Origin: Aliidiomarina minuta
GTDB lineage: Bacteria > Pseudomonadota > Gammaproteobacteria > Enterobacterales > Alteromonadaceae
NCBI RefSeq assembly: GCF_003987145.1
Contig: NZ_PIPL01000001.1
Coordinates: forward strand, 744,001-808,000
Length of the DNA stretch: 64,000 nucleotides
Reading direction: 5' to 3'
The notes under the pieces were generated by a model. It was not told where the DNA came from and ran no database searches. It worked only from the letters and a program-made list of their open reading frames with translations. The translations under genes and the position numbers were made by a program. This document shows positions 57,137-64,000 of this stretch, piece by piece. Each line of letters begins with the position of its first letter. Within the stretch, counting starts at the first letter, position 1.

Positions 57137-57300
57137 CGTTAGCACGAAATGACCCTCCTCGGTCGTTTGCTCTGCATGAGCAGTGCCATGGAAGGCACAG
57201 AGGCCACGGCTATCAATTACAGGCGGGTAGTCGTGGCCTTCCCTTCTTACACTACTTGATTTGCAAAACAAAAAGGCCACTCATAAGAGTGGCCTTTTTG
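57137..57300 (+). ncRNA. Candidate Fur-repressed small RNA, about 164 nt
   Basis: It runs from a strong promoter with Fur box to a strong terminator, with no ORF that has a ribosome site. Internal hairpins: GACC/GGTC near 57151-57164, GTGCC-ATGGAA-GGCAC (57183-57198) and AGGCCACG (57201-57208) with CGTGGCCT (57232-57239). By promoter type it could be the local counterpart of RyhB/PrrF, but no sequence match is claimed. A 36-codon frame beginning near 57150 has no Shine-Dalgarno. Confidence 0.6.
57275..57299. terminator. Bidirectional terminator between the sRNA and tRNA-Gly
   Basis: GGCCACTC-ATAA-GAGTGGCC (57275-57294) with A-run before and T5 after. It serves the plus-strand RNA and the minus-strand tRNA-Gly unit. 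Confidence 0.92.
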
Positions 57301-57307
57301 TTGAATC

Positions 57308-57383
57308 TGGAGCGAGTAACGAGATTCGAACTCGTGACCTCGACCTTGGCAAGGTCGCGCTCTACCAGCTGAGCTATACTCGC
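57308..57383 (-). tRNA. tRNA-Gly (anticodon GCC)
   Basis: 76 nt with CCA. Acceptor GCGAGTA / TACTCGC, anticodon stem-loop GACCTTGCCAAGGTC, T-loop TTCGAAT. It follows pgsA, as glyW does in E. coli. Confidence 0.96.
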
Positions 57384-57483
57384 GTTTTGATTTTATGCAT
57401 TTTACCGCTAACAGGCAGGCAGTCAAGCGCTAACTCATACTGAAGTCGCCGTTTGCTTAAAATTTAGCTCAAGTGACTACTTT

Positions 57484-58041
57484 TTATTCTTTTGTCAGAT
57501 CCTGCCAGGCATTCAGCAAATACACATACATAGACCAGAACGTCAGAATAGCGGCAATATAAAGTGCCATGGTCGAGACTACAACAATCACCAGATGTCC
57601 GGTTAAATCACCAGCCCATAATAATCCAGTCAGAGCCACCATCTGAGCAATGGTTTTTAATTTGCCCATACTGGATACGGCGACGTTTCCGCGTTTACCT
57701 AACTCAGCCATCCATTCACGTAACGCTGAGACTATCAATTCACGACTTATAATAACTAGCGCTGGCACAGTAATCCAAAGGCTGCCAAAGCTTTCGACAA
57801 CCACGATCAAAGCCGCAGCGACCATGATTTTGTCGGCGACCGGATCCAGGAACTCACCAAACTTGGTGAATTGATCCAGTTTACGCGCTACCCAACCATC
57901 CAGGGCATCCGTAATTGCCGCTATCACAAAGATCAGCGCTGCTAAAAAACTGGCATGCTCAATAGGCAGGTAAAACACCACCAAAAACACAGGTATTAAT
58001 ACAATTCTAAATGATGTCAGTAAGTTAGGAATATTCCACAT
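57484..58041 (-). CDS. pgsA: CDP-diacylglycerol-glycerol-3-phosphate 3-phosphatidyltransferase
   Basis: Makes phosphatidylglycerophosphate, the precursor of phosphatidylglycerol and cardiolipin. 185 aa, 5-6 membrane helices. The CDP-alcohol phosphotransferase motif DALDGWVARKLDQFTKFGEF then LDPVAD is complete (D-G-x2-A-R-x8-G-x3-D-x3-D, about 44-66). It follows uvrC by 29 nt and precedes tRNA-Gly, the conserved uvrY-uvrC-pgsA-glyW order. Confidence 0.96.
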   Translation of the reverse strand: MWNIPNLLTSFRIVLIPVFLVVFYLPIEHASFLAALIFVIAAITDALDGWVARKLDQFTKFGEFLDPVADKIMVAAALIVVVESFGSLWITVPALVIISRELIVSALREWMAELGKRGNVAVSSMGKLKTIAQMVALTGLLWAGDLTGHLVIVVVSTMALYIAAILTFWSMYVYLLNAWQDLTKE

Positions 58042-58070
58042 GAACGCAATTACTCGTCTTGTTATTCTGG

Positions 58071-59909
58071 TTACTCATCCCGAAAGGCATGATAAATGTT
58101 CTCAGCCATACTACGACTGATTCCGGGTACTTGTGTAAGTTGCTCTATACTAGCGCTTTTCACCTGCTGCAATCCACCCAGATTTTGTAATAAAGTTTGC
58201 CGGCGCTTCGCCCCAATGCCTTCAATTTCTTCAAGTGTGGAGGTTTTTTTAACTTTTGCACGCCGCTGGCGATGCCCGGTAATGGCAAAACGATGAGACT
58301 CATCCCTTATATACTGAATTAAATGCAGTCCGGCGTCATCTTCATTTAGTTGAATTGCTTTATGAGTATAACCGAAAAATAGCGTTTCCAGGCCTGGCTT
58401 ACGACTTTCCCCTTTTGCCACACCAATTAGCAATGGCGGCTGCGGCCAGTCTCGAAAATACACTTCAGCCTGCTTCAATTGCCCTTTGCCACCATCAATA
58501 AAAAGTATATCGGGTACATTTTCCTGTTCAATGGCATGTTTATAACGCCGCTGCATCACCTGTAGCATGGCGGCATAATCATCGCCTGGGGTAATACCTT
58601 TAATATTGAAACGCCGGTAATCTGATTTACGGGGCCCTTCATGATCAAACACCACACAGGAAGCCACTGTCTGCTCGCCAGAAGTATGCGAAATATCAAA
58701 ACACTCCATGCGCTCGATTGGTTTATCCTGCTGCCACATATCCGCCTTATGCAAGGCTATCTTTAATGCCTGCAGGCGATTGGTCATGGTCGTTTGTGAA
58801 CCCAGTTTACTGGCCACCGAGTTCATCGCATTTTTAGTTGCTAACGCCTGATAACGGGCACGATCACCACGGCTGTTGCTATTGAATTTGATGTTCTTGC
58901 CTATGGCTTCGCTTAACGCCTGCTGCAGAGTACTGGCTTTGAGGTCACTGGCCGGCAAAATAACTTCAGCAGGTATCTGGCTGGCTCTTTGCTGGTTCAG
59001 GTAAAACTGCATCAGAAAAGACTCCAGGACTTCCGTATTCTCCGTATGGGCGGGAACTTTGGGGAAGTAACTACGACTGCCCTGTACCTGACCGTCACGA
59101 ATAAAAAGCACCTGAATGCAGGAAAAGCCAGACTCGCGATGCAGCCCAATGACATCCAGTATATCCTGGTTACCGCTGACCGCATTGCGATCCTGAATCT
59201 GTCGGAGATTGCCGATTTGGTCGCGAAAACGCGCCGCTTTTTCAAACTCAAGTTCGGCACTGGCCGCTTCCATACGGGTCACCAGATTATCAATTACCTG
59301 CTGATTTTTACCCCGCAGGAAGAGTTTAGCCAATTCAACCTGATGCTGATATTCGTCTTTTTCCGGGTAGCCCACACAGGGTGCCAGACAGCGTTTTAAC
59401 TGATACTGCAGACAAGGTCGACTACGCGCCCGGTAATAACTGTCATCACACTGACGTACGGGAAAAAGTTTTTGTAATAAACGTAAGCTTTCGCGTACTG
59501 CAGAACCATTTGGAAAAGGCCCAAAATACTCGCCTTTTTCACGCCGGGTTCCCCGATGAAAAGCAATGCGCGGGTGTTCATGACTGGAAATGAAAATATA
59601 AGGGTAAGACTTGTCGTCACGCAGCAGCACGTTATAGCGGGGCCGATATTTCTTAATGTAACTGTTTTCCAGAATCAAAGCTTCCGCTTCTGAATTGGTC
59701 ACAGTTACATCCATGCGCGCTATATTTTTCACCAGCGCCCGGGTTTTTACCGCATCGACCTGCTTACGAAAATAGCTACTGACTCGTTTCTGTAAGTCTT
59801 TGGCTTTACCCACATAAATCACCACCTCGTCTTTATCGTACATACGATAAACACCAGGCTGGTGAGTCAGGTTGGCAACAAATGCCTGAGCATCGAAGGT
59901 TTGTTCCAT
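58071..59909 (-). CDS. uvrC: Excinuclease ABC subunit C
   Basis: Makes both incisions in nucleotide excision repair with UvrB. 612 aa. GIY-YIG domain (GVYRMYDKDEVVIYVGKAKD, about 19-38), cysteine cluster (CLQYQLKRCLAPCVGY), UVR motif (MEAASAELEFEKAARFRDQI), RNase H-like domain (ECFDISHTSGEQTVASCVVF; DILFIDGGKGQLKQAE), and C-terminal helix-hairpin-helix pair (EEIEGIGAKRRQTLLQNLGG). It sits between the uvrY homologue and pgsA. Confidence 0.98.
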   Translation of the reverse strand: MEQTFDAQAFVANLTHQPGVYRMYDKDEVVIYVGKAKDLQKRVSSYFRKQVDAVKTRALVKNIARMDVTVTNSEAEALILENSYIKKYRPRYNVLLRDDKSYPYIFISSHEHPRIAFHRGTRREKGEYFGPFPNGSAVRESLRLLQKLFPVRQCDDSYYRARSRPCLQYQLKRCLAPCVGYPEKDEYQHQVELAKLFLRGKNQQVIDNLVTRMEAASAELEFEKAARFRDQIGNLRQIQDRNAVSGNQDILDVIGLHRESGFSCIQVLFIRDGQVQGSRSYFPKVPAHTENTEVLESFLMQFYLNQQRASQIPAEVILPASDLKASTLQQALSEAIGKNIKFNSNSRGDRARYQALATKNAMNSVASKLGSQTTMTNRLQALKIALHKADMWQQDKPIERMECFDISHTSGEQTVASCVVFDHEGPRKSDYRRFNIKGITPGDDYAAMLQVMQRRYKHAIEQENVPDILFIDGGKGQLKQAEVYFRDWPQPPLLIGVAKGESRKPGLETLFFGYTHKAIQLNEDDAGLHLIQYIRDESHRFAITGHRQRRAKVKKTSTLEEIEGIGAKRRQTLLQNLGGLQQVKSASIEQLTQVPGISRSMAENIYHAFRDE

Positions 59910-59993
59910 GAAGATAGTAAAAAAGCGACAACAAATAATGCTTGTAGCATACCAAAATATCTACTTGTTGTCGCCTTACAGAAGTGGTCAGGC

Positions 59994-60668
59994 TTAGCTT
60001 AGTACCGGAATAACCCCCTCTTCCTTAGGTATCGGTGTTAGTGGTATCAGGCCAGTGCCAATAGCAATATGAGTCAGTTTCACATCCCCGCTCACCCCCG
60101 TTTTCTTAAACAGCCGATAACGAAACGTATTAACCGTTTTACGGGAAATATAAAGCCGTTGAGCAATTTCCGTCACAGTGGCCCCGCTACACAGCAACTG
60201 CAATACCTGGCGCTCACGTTTGCTCAGGCCTTTTAAAAGTGGTTGTTGTTCATTCTGATCACGCAGTCGTCGAAACAGGCTCGCCAGATAAGGTGTCAGG
60301 TAGCGCTGCCCTCTATGTAGCACACTGCAGGCTTTCAGAACCTCCTGAGTCTCAACATACTGGTAAATATAACCATCTATGCCCTGTTCTGAAGTGAAAT
60401 GATCGATAGCGCAAATCAGGTCGAAGCTCCAGAATAGTACTTTGGTGTCTGAACGTACGCGTTTCATTGCACGAATCAGTGATTTAGAACCCTGACTACA
60501 GAAATCAGCGCTTAGAATGATCAGCTTTTGATAGTTACTATCTACAGCAGCCAATAGCTCATGCCGATTATTCACAGTATCGTCCACCCGCCACCCCTCG
60601 CTACGGATTTCCGACGCCAGTCCTGACCGGTATATGCCTCTGGGTACAGCTAATATTATTTGTCGCAT
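59994..60668 (-). CDS. uvrY: UvrY/GacA-family LuxR-type regulator with degenerate receiver
   Basis: 224 aa at the canonical uvrY position before uvrC. The C-terminal LuxR HTH is well kept (LSKRERQVLQLLCSGATVTE, SRKTVNTFRYRLFKKTGVSG then DVKLTHIAIGTGL) and closely follows E. coli UvrY. The receiver half has lost the phosphorylation machinery: the acidic pair of VDDHE is VPRGI, the phospho-acceptor Asp54 position is Ala in LIILSADF, and the conserved Lys is Gln in GYIYQYV. It should bind DNA without phosphorylation, or be controlled otherwise. Confidence 0.88.
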   Translation of the reverse strand: MRQIILAVPRGIYRSGLASEIRSEGWRVDDTVNNRHELLAAVDSNYQKLIILSADFCSQGSKSLIRAMKRVRSDTKVLFWSFDLICAIDHFTSEQGIDGYIYQYVETQEVLKACSVLHRGQRYLTPYLASLFRRLRDQNEQQPLLKGLSKRERQVLQLLCSGATVTEIAQRLYISRKTVNTFRYRLFKKTGVSGDVKLTHIAIGTGLIPLTPIPKEEGVIPVLS

Positions 60669-60925
60669 TGTTATACATCCTTGTGTTATTTATGTGTTGA
60701 CTTTCGGGTACTGCTTATTTTTATTTAGTTCATTTTTTAACCAGCTGCAAGACTTTTTTAGCCTATAATTATAAAATAATTCTTTTATTTTCATACGACT
60801 AAAAAACCACCGGCAAGAGTTCTTCATTAGAAACATAACCCATGTTCCAGCCCTAAAACGACTGCTTTCATTTTGTACACTCTGTTTAAAAACAAGGCAG
60901 TCAGTAACTTTTTTTCAATTTGCGC

Positions 60926-60954
60926 TTTACAAGCAGCGCTCAGCTCTTTAATAT
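60926..60954 (+). promoter_or_regulatory. Sigma-70 promoter of tRNA-Ser
   Basis: TTTACA (60926-60931), 17-nt spacer, TAATAT (60949-60954), followed by a C-rich discriminator. About 28 nt before the tRNA. The rest of 60669-60925 is AT-rich intergenic DNA that must also carry the uvrY promoter; nothing else is seen. Confidence 0.75.
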
Positions 60955-60981
60955 TCGCCTCGTTCTGTTCCGACAGACTCC

Positions 60982-61073
60982 GGAGAGGTGGCAGAGCCTG
61001 GCTTAATGCACCTGACTTGAAATCAGACGTGGGTTTATTCCCACCGGGGGTTCGAATCCCTCCCTCTCCGCCA
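60982..61073 (+). tRNA. tRNA-Ser (anticodon TGA)
   Basis: 92 nt with CCA. Acceptor GGAGAGG / CCTCTCC plus G discriminator, anticodon stem-loop CTGACTTGAAATCAG, long variable arm GTGGGTTTATTCCCAC, T-loop TTCGAAT. Confidence 0.96.
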
Positions 61074-61080
61074 AATTAAA

Positions 61081-61119
61081 AAGAAAAGGCCCCACCTTGC
61101 GGTGGGGCCTTTTCTTTTT
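61081..61119 (+). terminator. Terminator after tRNA-Ser
   Basis: AAGAAAAGGCCCCACC pairs perfectly with GGTGGGGCCTTTTCTT around a TTGC loop, then TTT. Confidence 0.95.
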
Positions 61120-61154
61120 GGTTTTGTGAAGTGGGAGGTTTTGATGAGAACCCC

Positions 61155-61560
61155 CCGGTTCGACCAAACGGCAGGACGCCGTTTGGGACGTTGCCAACGG
61201 CAACGCCCGCAGGGCGAAGCCCATGGATAGCGCGAGATCACAAAACGGCAGGACAGCCGTTTTGGACGTTGCCAACGGTAACGCCCGCAGGGTGAGCGCC
61301 AGGGATGGCGCGAATCAATCCCTCCCTCAACAGCGCACAGCGCTGTGAGCACCACCCCTAATCATAAAAGCGAAGGGGCTTTTTTGTTTGATTTGTTGGT
61401 GAAGGCGGATTGGTTCGAACCCCTCGGTTCGACCAAACGGCAGGACAGCCGTTTTGGACGTTGCCAACGGCAACGCCCGCAGGGTGAGCGCCAGGGATGG
61501 CGCGAATCAATCCCTCCCTCAACAGCGCAAAGCGCTGTGAGCACTATCCCTTCATTCTAA
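61155..61560 (+). repeat. tRNA-associated repeat array
   Basis: The unit ACGGCAGGACAGCCGTTT-TGGACGTTGCCAACGGCAACGC-CCGCAGGG occurs at about 61180, 61250 and 61436; the last two also share GCGCCAGGGATGGCGCGAAT and CAATCCCTCCCTCAACAGCG. Each block starts near GGTTCGACC or GGTTCGAAC, resembling the tRNA T-arm, and GCGCACAGCGC-type palindromes recur. Open frames across it on both strands are artefacts of the repeats. Confidence 0.8.
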
Positions 61561-61581
61561 AATATCACCGCCGTTTTAAAC

Positions 61582-61832
61582 ATCGCCACGGCAGGTAAAA
61601 CCTGCCCTACCTCCAATTCTGCCGTAGGGCAGGCTCAGCCTGCCGTGGGAACCTCCCGGTATCCGGTGGGATCGGACGGCAGGTGGAACCTGCCCTACCT
61701 CCAATTCTGCCGTAGGGCAGGCTCGGCCTGCCGTGGAAATCTCCCGATATCCGGTGGGATCGGACGGCAGGTGGAACCTGCCCTACCTCCAATTCTGCCG
61801 TAGGGCAGGCTCGGCCTGCCGTGGAAACCTCC
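61582..61832. repeat. REP/BIME-like tandem array, 88-bp period
   Basis: Nearly three copies. Each has the palindromes GGCAGGTGGAACCTGCC and GGCAGGCTCGGCCTGCC facing each other across CTCCAATTCTGCC (61611, 61699, 61787, hence period 88), with linker CTCCCGGTATCCGGTGGGAT. Copies at 24577 and 47755 are single. Confidence 0.9.
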
Positions 61833-61844
61833 AAAGCAAGCCAA

Positions 61845-62288
61845 TCACCAGCCCCTACGCTTCGCCTTTTGATGCAACTTCTCCCAATCAACAACCCCCT
61901 GTTTATAACGCAACTCATTCTGCTGACGGGAAGGAAGCGAAAGACCCGCAGTTTCATCTTCAATCGGCGCATCCAGCGTATCCAGAACTGTCGAGTGGCA
62001 TTCAAAATCAAACCATTCACGAAAGAGTTTATAACTGCGATGTTGCGGCCAGGCTCCCTGATCAGCAAAACGACTTTCCAGCTCAGCCACAAAAACCTCT
62101 TCATAATTAAGTTTTAACCAGGCCTCCGGCGCTTCCGCGTCCTCAAGACTAATCAGGTAAACAAGCCGTTGCTGGTTTAAATCCGCTAAAGTTAATTTAG
62201 TTGCACCGGTTTCTTTACCGCTCAGATCATTAATCCAGTCCAAAGCAGGTTGTCTGTATTTAAGCAATAAAACACCACGGTTAATCAT
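61845..62288 (-). CDS. Conserved-looking hypothetical protein
   Basis: 147 aa, not recognised. ATG 62288 has GGAGG directly upstream; an in-frame ATG at 62333 lacks one. Starts MINRGVLLLKYRQPALDWIN, has LVYLISLEDAEAPEAWLKLN and EWFDFECHSTVLDTLD, ends with a basic KLHQKAKRRGW. No signal peptide or membrane helix. Codon use fits neighbours, and amphipathic blocks suggest a real soluble protein. It diverges from yccA. Confidence 0.75.
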   Translation of the reverse strand: MINRGVLLLKYRQPALDWINDLSGKETGATKLTLADLNQQRLVYLISLEDAEAPEAWLKLNYEEVFVAELESRFADQGAWPQHRSYKLFREWFDFECHSTVLDTLDAPIEDETAGLSLPSRQQNELRYKQGVVDWEKLHQKAKRRGW

Positions 62289-62426
62289 CTTTCCTCCGTT
62301 ATCACCCTGTCCTGCAAATCGACTTGTACACAAGGGGTTATTATAAGGTAGAATATGGGAACTAAATGAAGTGAGTTAAGTCAGTATACAAGCTCATATG
62401 TGCAAGGAAACTGGAGTATAACGACT

Positions 62427-63089
62427 ATGAACAATCCAACAGTCCATACAACTCGTCAGGACGCTGCGGCGGTCGAGACAAATAAAGTACTGCGTAACAC
62501 TTATTCATTGCTGGCTCTGACTCTGGCATTCAGTGCCATCGTTGCTGGTGTCAGCAGTGCCATGAACCTGCCACACCCTGGCATTTTACTGATGCTGGTT
62601 GGTTTTTATGGCTTATTGTTTCTGGTTCATAAAACCGCTAACAGTTCAGCGGGTCTACTTTCTGTATTTGCTCTGACCGGTTTCATGGGATATACGCTAG
62701 GCCCTATTCTGAACATGGTCTTAGCCGGCGGTGGTGGCGACATCATTATGCTTGCGATGGGCGGTACCGCGCTTATTTTCTTCGCTTTATCCGCTTATGT
62801 GCTGACCACCAAGAAAGACATGTCTTTCCTGGGCGGTATGATGGTTGCTGGTTTCGTGGTTATCGTAGTTGGTTTTGTCGCTAACCTGTTCCTCGCTATC
62901 CCGGCCTTAGGCCTGGCGCTGAGTGCATTGTTTATCCTGTTCTCATCAGGTGCCATTCTGATGCAGACCAGTGCTATCATCCACGGCGGTGAGCGCAACT
63001 ACATTCTGGCGACTGTGACTTTGTTTGTATCGCTGTACAACATTTTCATCAGCTTACTGAACCTGTTAATGGCATTTACCCGCGATTAA
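62427..63089 (+). CDS. yccA: Bax inhibitor-1/YccA family membrane protein
   Basis: 220 aa with seven membrane helices. In E. coli YccA is a substrate and modulator of the FtsH protease and protects jammed SecY. Family features: [50 protein letters not shown] and [20 protein letters not shown] with conserved acidic residues near the C-terminus. ATG 62427 with GGAG upstream; ATG 62400 rejected. A terminator follows; tusDCB come next, as in several gammaproteobacteria. Confidence 0.93.
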   Translation: MNNPTVHTTRQDAAAVETNKVLRNTYSLLALTLAFSAIVAGVSSAMNLPHPGILLMLVGFYGLLFLVHKTANSSAGLLSVFALTGFMGYTLGPILNMVLAGGGGDIIMLAMGGTALIFFALSAYVLTTKKDMSFLGGMMVAGFVVIVVGFVANLFLAIPALGLALSALFILFSSGAILMQTSAIIHGGERNYILATVTLFVSLYNIFISLLNLLMAFTRD

Positions 63090-63110
63090 TATAAGAGTTT
63101 AATGCCGAAT

Positions 63111-63144
63111 AAAACGCCTCGTCTACAGACGGGGCGTTTTTGTT
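63111..63144 (+). terminator. Terminator after yccA
   Basis: AAAACGCC and GGCGTTTT pair, with an inner CGTCT/AGACG stem, followed by TGTTT. Confidence 0.88.
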
Positions 63145-63182
63145 TATACTTCTACTTATTAAAATCTTAGCCGGTATTCTTT

Positions 63183-63566
63183 ATGGCCAGTTTTACCTTA
63201 ATCATTCAGCATGGCCCTCATCAGGGGCATCACAGTTACAGTGCACTGCAGTTTGCCAAAGCGGCGCTGCAAAAGCAGCATGAAATCAAGCAGGTGTTCT
63301 TCTACGGCGACGCCGTACAACACGGCAATGCTCTCGCCCACCGTCCCGGTGATGAACAGGACAGCGGTGCTCTGTGGCAGGCATTTGCGGAACAACATGG
63401 GATTGAACTAGTGATCTGCGCGACCGTCGGTGCACGCCACGGTGTAGTACCAGCCAATGATTTACCAGACTTTGCTCAGGGCAACCTGACGCCAGGTTAT
63501 CAGGCTGGCGGGCTGGCTGAGTACATGGCAGCTCAGGCTGAAAGCGACCATCTGGTACAGTTTTAG
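63183..63566 (+). CDS. tusD: Sulfur relay protein TusD
   Basis: Accepts persulfide sulfur from TusA and hands it to TusE for 2-thiouridine synthesis in tRNA wobble position 34. 127 aa, DsrE fold: FTLIIQHGPHQGHHSYSALQ, VFFYGDAVQHGNAL and the active Cys in LVICATVGARHGV. First gene of tusDCB, 8 nt before tusC. Confidence 0.93.
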   Translation: MASFTLIIQHGPHQGHHSYSALQFAKAALQKQHEIKQVFFYGDAVQHGNALAHRPGDEQDSGALWQAFAEQHGIELVICATVGARHGVVPANDLPDFAQGNLTPGYQAGGLAEYMAAQAESDHLVQF

Positions 63567-63574
63567 AGGATCCT

Positions 63575-63925
63575 ATGCTGACATTTATCAATACACAGAC
63601 CCCGCACAGTAGCGATGTCGCCCGTAACGCACTGGATATGATCATGATGGCGGTAAGCATGGACCAGCCGGTGCAGGTGTTTTTTATGCACGACGGCGTC
63701 TGGCAGCTTATTAATCAGGATACCAGTGCAATTGAACGTAAAAACGCGCTGGTTAAGTACCGTATCCTGGCTGAAGTCTTCGAAATGGAAGAGCTCTATG
63801 TCTGCGCTCAGTCGCTTGCTGAACGAGGGCTGAACGCTGACGCTTTAAGCCTTCAGGCAACAACGCTGGATAGCGCGGCATTACAACAAAAACTGGCGCT
63901 AAGCACTAAAGTGGTGAGGTTTTAA
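63575..63925 (+). CDS. tusC: Sulfur relay protein TusC
   Basis: Structural subunit of the TusBCD complex, 116 aa, DsrF type. FINTQTPHSSDVARNALDMI and VQVFFMHDGVWQLIN are the DsrE-fold strands; ALVKYRILAEVFEMEELYVC carries the usual late cysteine. AGAGGA precedes the ATG. One base separates it from tusB. Confidence 0.93.
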   Translation: MLTFINTQTPHSSDVARNALDMIMMAVSMDQPVQVFFMHDGVWQLINQDTSAIERKNALVKYRILAEVFEMEELYVCAQSLAERGLNADALSLQATTLDSAALQQKLALSTKVVRF

Positions 63926-63926
63926 T

Positions 63927-64000
63927 ATGGCCCTGTTGCATGTCTTCTCTTCATTTGAAAGTTTTCAGCGCGGGATCAGCGTGATTCACAGTATGTCCGA
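63927..64000 (+). CDS. tusB: Sulfur relay protein TusB, N-terminal part (runs off right edge)
   Basis: ATG 63927 follows the tusC stop directly. The visible 24 residues, MALLHVFSSFESFQRGISVI and on, match a short DsrH/TusB start. Identification rests mainly on the tusDCB order. Confidence 0.75.
   Translation, partial: MALLHVFSSFESFQRGISVIHSMS

Noticed and set aside
57097..57372. 91-codon plus-strand frame over the Fur-box/sRNA and tRNA-Gly
   Set aside because: It starts in the promoter, crosses the terminator and runs antisense through the tRNA; no ribosome site.
61003..61544. Several 60-106-codon frames on both strands near tRNA-Ser
   Set aside because: They read through the tRNA and repeat units; similarity among them comes from the repeats.
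61155..61832. CRISPR array
   Set aside because: Repeats are palindromic and tandem with identical linkers, no unique spacers and no cas genes.
61607..62104. 165-codon minus frame
   Set aside because: It overlaps the 147-aa protein in another frame and then reads through the REP array (GRAGSTCRPIPP-like repeats).

Overview
The window is a chromosomal segment of a marine-type gammaproteobacterium. Gene order (pyrG-mazG-relA, acpS-pdxJ-recO-era-rnc-lepB-lepA-rseCBA-rpoE, nadB/ygfX-sdhE-ygfZ, and uvrY-uvrC-pgsA-tRNA-Gly ... tRNA-Cys-tRNA-Leu) matches Vibrio, Shewanella and E. coli. Protein style, the many secreted peptidases and a TonB receptor suggest an Alteromonadales/Idiomarinaceae-like organism; this placement is inference.

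Layout. 1-12.9 kb: housekeeping genes on the minus strand, ending at rpoE behind a sigma-E-type promoter. 13-24.6 kb: nadB, ygfX-sdhE, ygfZ, an FKBP isomerase, a secreted S9 peptidase, pldA, arfB, an M20 hydrolase, then a sigma-54 promoter driving glnK-amtB. 24.7-38.3 kb: a second S9 peptidase (lipoprotein), a MATCAP-like metalloprotease, a secreted exonuclease/phosphatase-fold protein, a methyltransferase, a Fur-box-controlled operon of one large lipoprotein and two YwqK/MORN-repeat proteins, mltC and pgi. 38.3-47.5 kb: accessory region with two XRE regulators, a tiny ORF plus EAL protein, an EAL gene remnant, a Zur-box-controlled TonB receptor with a DUF1624 membrane protein, and two genes each broken by one small mutation. 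47.8-54.0 kb: a 6.1-kb genomic island in the anticodon region of tRNA-Leu(TAA), carrying a 1223-aa PD-(D/E)xK nuclease-like protein and an AIPR-family protein, with repeated 9-bp arm-like sites at both ends and no integrase. 54.3-57.0 kb: a DUF1538 / PII-like / CBS operon and a DUF2007 protein set between tRNA-Gly and tRNA-Cys. 57.1-57.3 kb: a candidate Fur-regulated small RNA. 57.5-60.7 kb: pgsA, uvrC and a UvrY/GacA homologue without phosphorylation residues. 60.9-64 kb: tRNA-Ser, two repeat families, yccA and tusDCB.

The points I would follow first are the tRNA-Leu island as a candidate anti-phage cassette, the DUF1538-PII-CBS operon, the Fur-box small RNA, and the combination of a dead UvrY receiver with absence of barA and rlmD from their usual place between acpS and relA.
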